The position numbers were made by a program, and so were the translations under genes. A stretch of 9,183 bases of DNA, taken from SZUA-36 sp964650905. Lineage in GTDB: Bacteria > Pseudomonadota > Gammaproteobacteria > Xanthomonadales > SZUA-36. Position 1 is the first letter of the stretch. Each line of letters starts with the position of its first letter. The notes beneath the pieces are model-generated. The model had not been told where the DNA came from. It ran no database searches and saw only the letters and a list, made by a program, of their open reading frames with translations. Positions 6,306-9,183 of this stretch are shown here, piece by piece. The DNA is taken from contig CAZYVH010000105.1 in NCBI GenBank assembly GCA_964650905.1, forward strand, positions 1 through 9,183. The letters are read 5' to 3'.

Positions 6306-7224
6306 GGTCAGGGACTTACAAAAATCATACGGTGACTTGATGGCGGTAAACCGGGTCAGCTTTTCTGCCGGCAAGGGAACAGTCTTTGGCTTGTTGGGTC
6401 CCAACGGCGCTGGCAAATCAACCACCATCAGTTGTCTGTCCGGCTTACTCAAGCCCACCGCTGGTTCAATCAGGGTGGGTGGATTTGATATATCTTCAGA
6501 TGCGGTCAAAGCCAAGGCCTGTTTAGGTATTGTTCCGCAGGAACTGGCCATCTATGAAGATCTTTCCGCCCGGGAAAACCTTGGCTTCTGGGGCGCAGCC
6601 TATGGTCTTAAAGGGGACAAATTAAAACAACGTGTTGATCAGGTACTCAATCGCATTGGCCTGACCGACCGCGCCGGCGATTTGCCAAAAGAATATTCTG
6701 GCGGCATGAAACGCCGGCTGAATTTTGGCTGCGGGTTGGTACACGAGCCCTCAATTCTGTTACTGGATGAGCCCACAGTCGGTGTTGACCCTCAATCCAG
6801 GGAGCGTTTGTTTGACCTGGTCCGGGAGGAAAAGGGCAGGGGCACGTGTGTTCTTTATACCACCCATTATATGGAAGAGGCCGAAAAGCTTTGTGATGAA
6901 TTGGCCATCATCGACCATGGCAAAATCATCGCGTCAGGCACGCTCAATACGTTGCGAGCTGAGTTTGGCGGCAACGATATCATCCAGTTAACCGGGTCTT
7001 TCGACCCTGTCAGGGTGGAAGAGGCAATGACTGAATTAAACGGCGATATCCTGTCGCTGGCAACCGATGTTCTGATGATTGCCATCAAGGATGGCGCACG
7101 TAATTTGCCGGCCATACTGCGTGACATCGGTGCCACGGGTGCCGATATTTACGATACGCGTTTATCCGAACCCAACCTCGAAAGCCTGTTTTTGAAACTG
7201 ACGGGTAAGGATTTGCGCGCCTGA
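6298..7224 (+). CDS. ABC-2 type exporter, ATP-binding protein
   Basis: This 308-residue nucleotide-binding subunit powers export through the two permeases encoded next. All ATPase motifs are present: Walker A GPNGAGKST (34-42), Q-loop Gln81, signature YSGGMKRRL (133-141, a variant of LSGGQ), Walker B ILLLDEP with Glu158, D-loop VGVDP, and switch His190 in TTHYMEEAE. A C-terminal extension of about 80 residues after the ATPase core is typical of the NatA/CcmA-like drug, sodium or lipid exporter group. The TTG at 6298 is chosen because the protein then begins MIEVRDLQKSYG, the usual start of this fold, and a strong ribosome site precedes it. The stop overlaps the next ATG by one base (TGATG), which implies translational coupling. 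The transported substrate is not evident. Confidence 0.95.
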   Translation: MIEVRDLQKSYGDLMAVNRVSFSAGKGTVFGLLGPNGAGKSTTISCLSGLLKPTAGSIRVGGFDISSDAVKAKACLGIVPQELAIYEDLSARENLGFWGAAYGLKGDKLKQRVDQVLNRIGLTDRAGDLPKEYSGGMKRRLNFGCGLVHEPSILLLDEPTVGVDPQSRERLFDLVREEKGRGTCVLYTTHYMEEAEKLCDELAIIDHGKIIASGTLNTLRAEFGGNDIIQLTGSFDPVRVEEAMTELNGDILSLATDVLMIAIKDGARNLPAILRDIGATGADIYDTRLSEPNLESLFLKLTGKDLRA

Positions 7225-8453
7225 TGCGGTTTGTCTTTGTCACTGTCAGGAAGGAATTGAGGCGCCGCTTCAACGACCCGGGCGGATTGATCTCCGCCAT
7301 CATGATCCCTTTTGCCGTAGGCTTTTTAATTGCTTCGGTGATGGGTGGTAGCGGTGGAGCAACGATAAAAGCGAGGCTGCTGGTTACCGACCTCGATGAC
7401 AGTTTTATTAGCCAGGGCATCTTGAGTGCACTCGGTCAGGATCAGGTTGCGGATAAGATTTCGCTGGAGAAAGTCAGCCAGGATGAGGGCAGCCGGCGCA
7501 TCAATGAGGGTGATGGCAGTGCACACCTGGTCATTCCGCAGGGCTTTGGCAAGGCATGGCTGGATGGAAAGGAAATTGCGCTCCAGCTCACGGTCAACCC
7601 TGCCGAATATGTCTCGCCGCGTTTAATCAGGGAAATGCTTGAGTCCTTGCTTGACCTTGGTGATTACCTGCACAAGGTATTCGGGGATGAATTGAAGATT
7701 ATTTCCAACAGCCTGGGCAGTAATGCGTTGACAGGTATATCAACTGCCGATTTTTCCAGCGATATCACGGACAAAGTTTCCGGCATCGCCGACCTGCTAT
7801 TTCCACCGGTCATGAAAGTGGAAGATGTGACGCCCCAGCCCGAGGGTTCGTCTATCAACATGGCACTACTGATGTTTCCGGGCATCCTGATCATGGCAGC
7901 ATTTTTTGCCGCCAATGGCCAGTCATCCAATTTCTGGAAGGAAAAGGAAAAGGGCACACTTGGCCGTTGGGTGGCCAGCCCCAATACCATTTCAATATTT
8001 TGGGTCTCGCAGTGGTTCACCGCCATGGCTTTAACCGCCATCGTTACCGCCCCCATCCTGTTAATGGGTTTCTTTTACTTGAATATCGGTTTCGAAAAAT
8101 ACCTCGCATCTTTGGCTTGGCTGACGCTGGCAGGCCCGGTTCTTTTTGCGTTGCTGTCACTCATCCAGGTGCTGGCGCCTTCGAAAAAGGCAGGTGGAGT
8201 GATCTCGACGCTCATCATGTTTCCTTTGTTGATGGTAGGGGGCAGCTTCTTCCCGACCGAGACAATGCCCAAATTCATCGCCTCGATCGCTCAATACACG
8301 CCGAACGGTCGCGTGGTTGAACCGCTGAAGGGTTATCTCATCGGTGATTACGGTTTATCCGGTATGTTTTCAAACCTTTGGGGCATCCTGCTTGTCACCT
8401 TTTTGCTGGTGCTGCTGACAGGCCACTTATCGGCCAGGAAGGCACTGCCATGA
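7224..8453 (+). CDS. ABC-2 type exporter, permease subunit 1
   Basis: The 409-residue integral inner-membrane protein has the ABC-2 layout. A first membrane helix (about 22-41) follows the basic KELRRRFNDP elbow. A hydrophilic extracytoplasmic domain of about 165 residues comes next. Five further hydrophobic segments lie near 212-231, 259-288, 293-318, 325-345 and 387-404. The motif EKEKGTLGRWVASP (239-252) corresponds to the cytoplasmic coupling element that touches the ATPase. Its N-terminal end is fixed by the one-base overlap with the ATPase stop; AAGGA lies 12 bases upstream, so initiation probably relies on coupling. It shares its plan, but not obvious identity, with the following gene, so the two probably form a heterodimer. 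Confidence 0.93.
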   Translation: MRFVFVTVRKELRRRFNDPGGLISAIMIPFAVGFLIASVMGGSGGATIKARLLVTDLDDSFISQGILSALGQDQVADKISLEKVSQDEGSRRINEGDGSAHLVIPQGFGKAWLDGKEIALQLTVNPAEYVSPRLIREMLESLLDLGDYLHKVFGDELKIISNSLGSNALTGISTADFSSDITDKVSGIADLLFPPVMKVEDVTPQPEGSSINMALLMFPGILIMAAFFAANGQSSNFWKEKEKGTLGRWVASPNTISIFWVSQWFTAMALTAIVTAPILLMGFFYLNIGFEKYLASLAWLTLAGPVLFALLSLIQVLAPSKKAGGVISTLIMFPLLMVGGSFFPTETMPKFIASIAQYTPNGRVVEPLKGYLIGDYGLSGMFSNLWGILLVTFLLVLLTGHLSARKALP

Positions 8454-9183
8454 AAGCTTACGTTAACGCAGTCGCATTGCTCGCAAAAAACGACCTGAAA
8501 CTGGCCTTGAAGGATCGTTCAACCATATTGTGGCTGTTCATCATGCCGGCCGTTTTTTTCTACTTCATCGGCACGGTTACGCAGGGTGGCATGAGTTTTG
8601 TTGATAGTTCGGTCAAGCTGCTGGTGGAAAATAATGACGCTGGTTTCCTGTCGAAACATCTCGAGGCCCGGCTTGAAGAGAATCTCTTCACCGTAATCCA
8701 CCCACAGGATATTCCGCCGATGAAAGAGGGTGAAAAACCCGGGAAATATCGCAGACTCATTATCCCGGCGAACTTTACCCGGCAGCTTGAGTTGGACAAG
8801 AAGGTAAGCATCTCATTTGCGGGTTTACGCAGTGGTTTGGGTAATCAATACGATTTTTTTCGTGTCCAGAAGGCGGCATTTTCAGTACTGGGTGACCTGA
8901 TCGTGGTGAAATCAGGCGGGCATGCATTGTCACCTGACACCCTGGCGCGGGCCACCAGCGGTGTTCGCCCGGTGCAACTGGTGGTGACACCGGCCGGTCG
9001 GCAGATGCAGATTCCATCCGGGTTTCAGCAGGCGATACCAGGCAACCTGGTAATGTTCATACTGCTGGTTCTGTTGACTTCCGGTGCGGCCATGCTGGTC
9101 GATGACCGTGAGAAACAATTGTTAAGACGTCTGGCATCGGCACCTTTGACGCGGGGCCAGGTGGTGATGGGCAAATGGGCTGG
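8450..9183 (+). CDS. ABC-2 type exporter, permease subunit 2, 3' end outside window
   Basis: The frame opens at the ATG at 8450, overlapping the previous stop by four bases (ATGA), with AGGAAGG (8436-8442) seven bases upstream, and runs 244 codons to the window edge without a stop. It starts with a cytoplasmic elbow (NDLKLALKDRSTILW) and a membrane helix near 25-43. An extracytoplasmic domain follows to about residue 195, including a LIIPANFTRQLE segment typical of this family. A second helix lies near 198-217, then the coupling motif DDREKQLLRRLASAPLTRGQ (218-237). The missing part should hold about four more helices. It is the partner of permease 1 in the same exporter; further operon genes may follow outside the window. 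Confidence 0.92.
   Translation, partial: MKAYVNAVALLAKNDLKLALKDRSTILWLFIMPAVFFYFIGTVTQGGMSFVDSSVKLLVENNDAGFLSKHLEARLEENLFTVIHPQDIPPMKEGEKPGKYRRLIIPANFTRQLELDKKVSISFAGLRSGLGNQYDFFRVQKAAFSVLGDLIVVKSGGHALSPDTLARATSGVRPVQLVVTPAGRQMQIPSGFQQAIPGNLVMFILLVLLTSGAAMLVDDREKQLLRRLASAPLTRGQVVMGKWA

Overview
The window looks like chromosomal DNA of a gammaproteobacterium with roughly balanced base composition. The best single clue is the argininosuccinate lyase, which is of the shorter type I associate with Xanthomonas-like bacteria. The remaining genes also fit a free-living Gram-negative: a cold-shock/DUF1294 membrane fusion, exported redox and PEBP-like proteins, and an ABC-2 exporter operon. A run of exactly 100 N shows that this is a scaffolded draft assembly. 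No rRNA, tRNA, CRISPR array, transposase or integrase is visible.

Layout. Bases 2-517 (+) hold the 3' part of a YbhB/YbcL-type PEBP protein, cut off by the window edge. It converges, with three bases between the stop codons, on a block of minus-strand genes. Read from right to left these are: a cold-shock-domain/DUF1294 membrane protein (5802-5161); a gap of about 380 bp; a large exported thioredoxin-like DUF255/YyaL protein interrupted by the assembly gap (4776-2517); an unrecognised protein that may be a lipoprotein with a broken signal peptide (2444-1830); and argH (1822-521). The last two are seven bases apart and are probably cotranscribed.

From about 5965 the plus strand carries a possible decayed reading frame. 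It runs directly into a tightly packed ABC-2 exporter operon: an ATPase (6298-7224, TTG start), a first permease (7224-8453) and a second permease (8450 to the window end). The start and stop codons overlap by 1 and 4 bases. The three products should form one export complex, with the ATPase driving a heterodimer of the two permeases. Its substrate cannot be read from the sequence.

The most interesting items are three. First, the DUF255 protein has a signal peptide, an N-terminal CHWC thioredoxin-like domain, an alpha-helical barrel and a C-terminal DsbD-alpha-like domain with its own cysteine pair; this suggests a periplasmic thiol-redox enzyme. Second, an in-frame stop lies just before a lipobox-like cysteine in the unknown gene next to argH. 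Third, the region before the ABC operon reads like protein in one frame but is broken by two stop codons and probably a frameshift.
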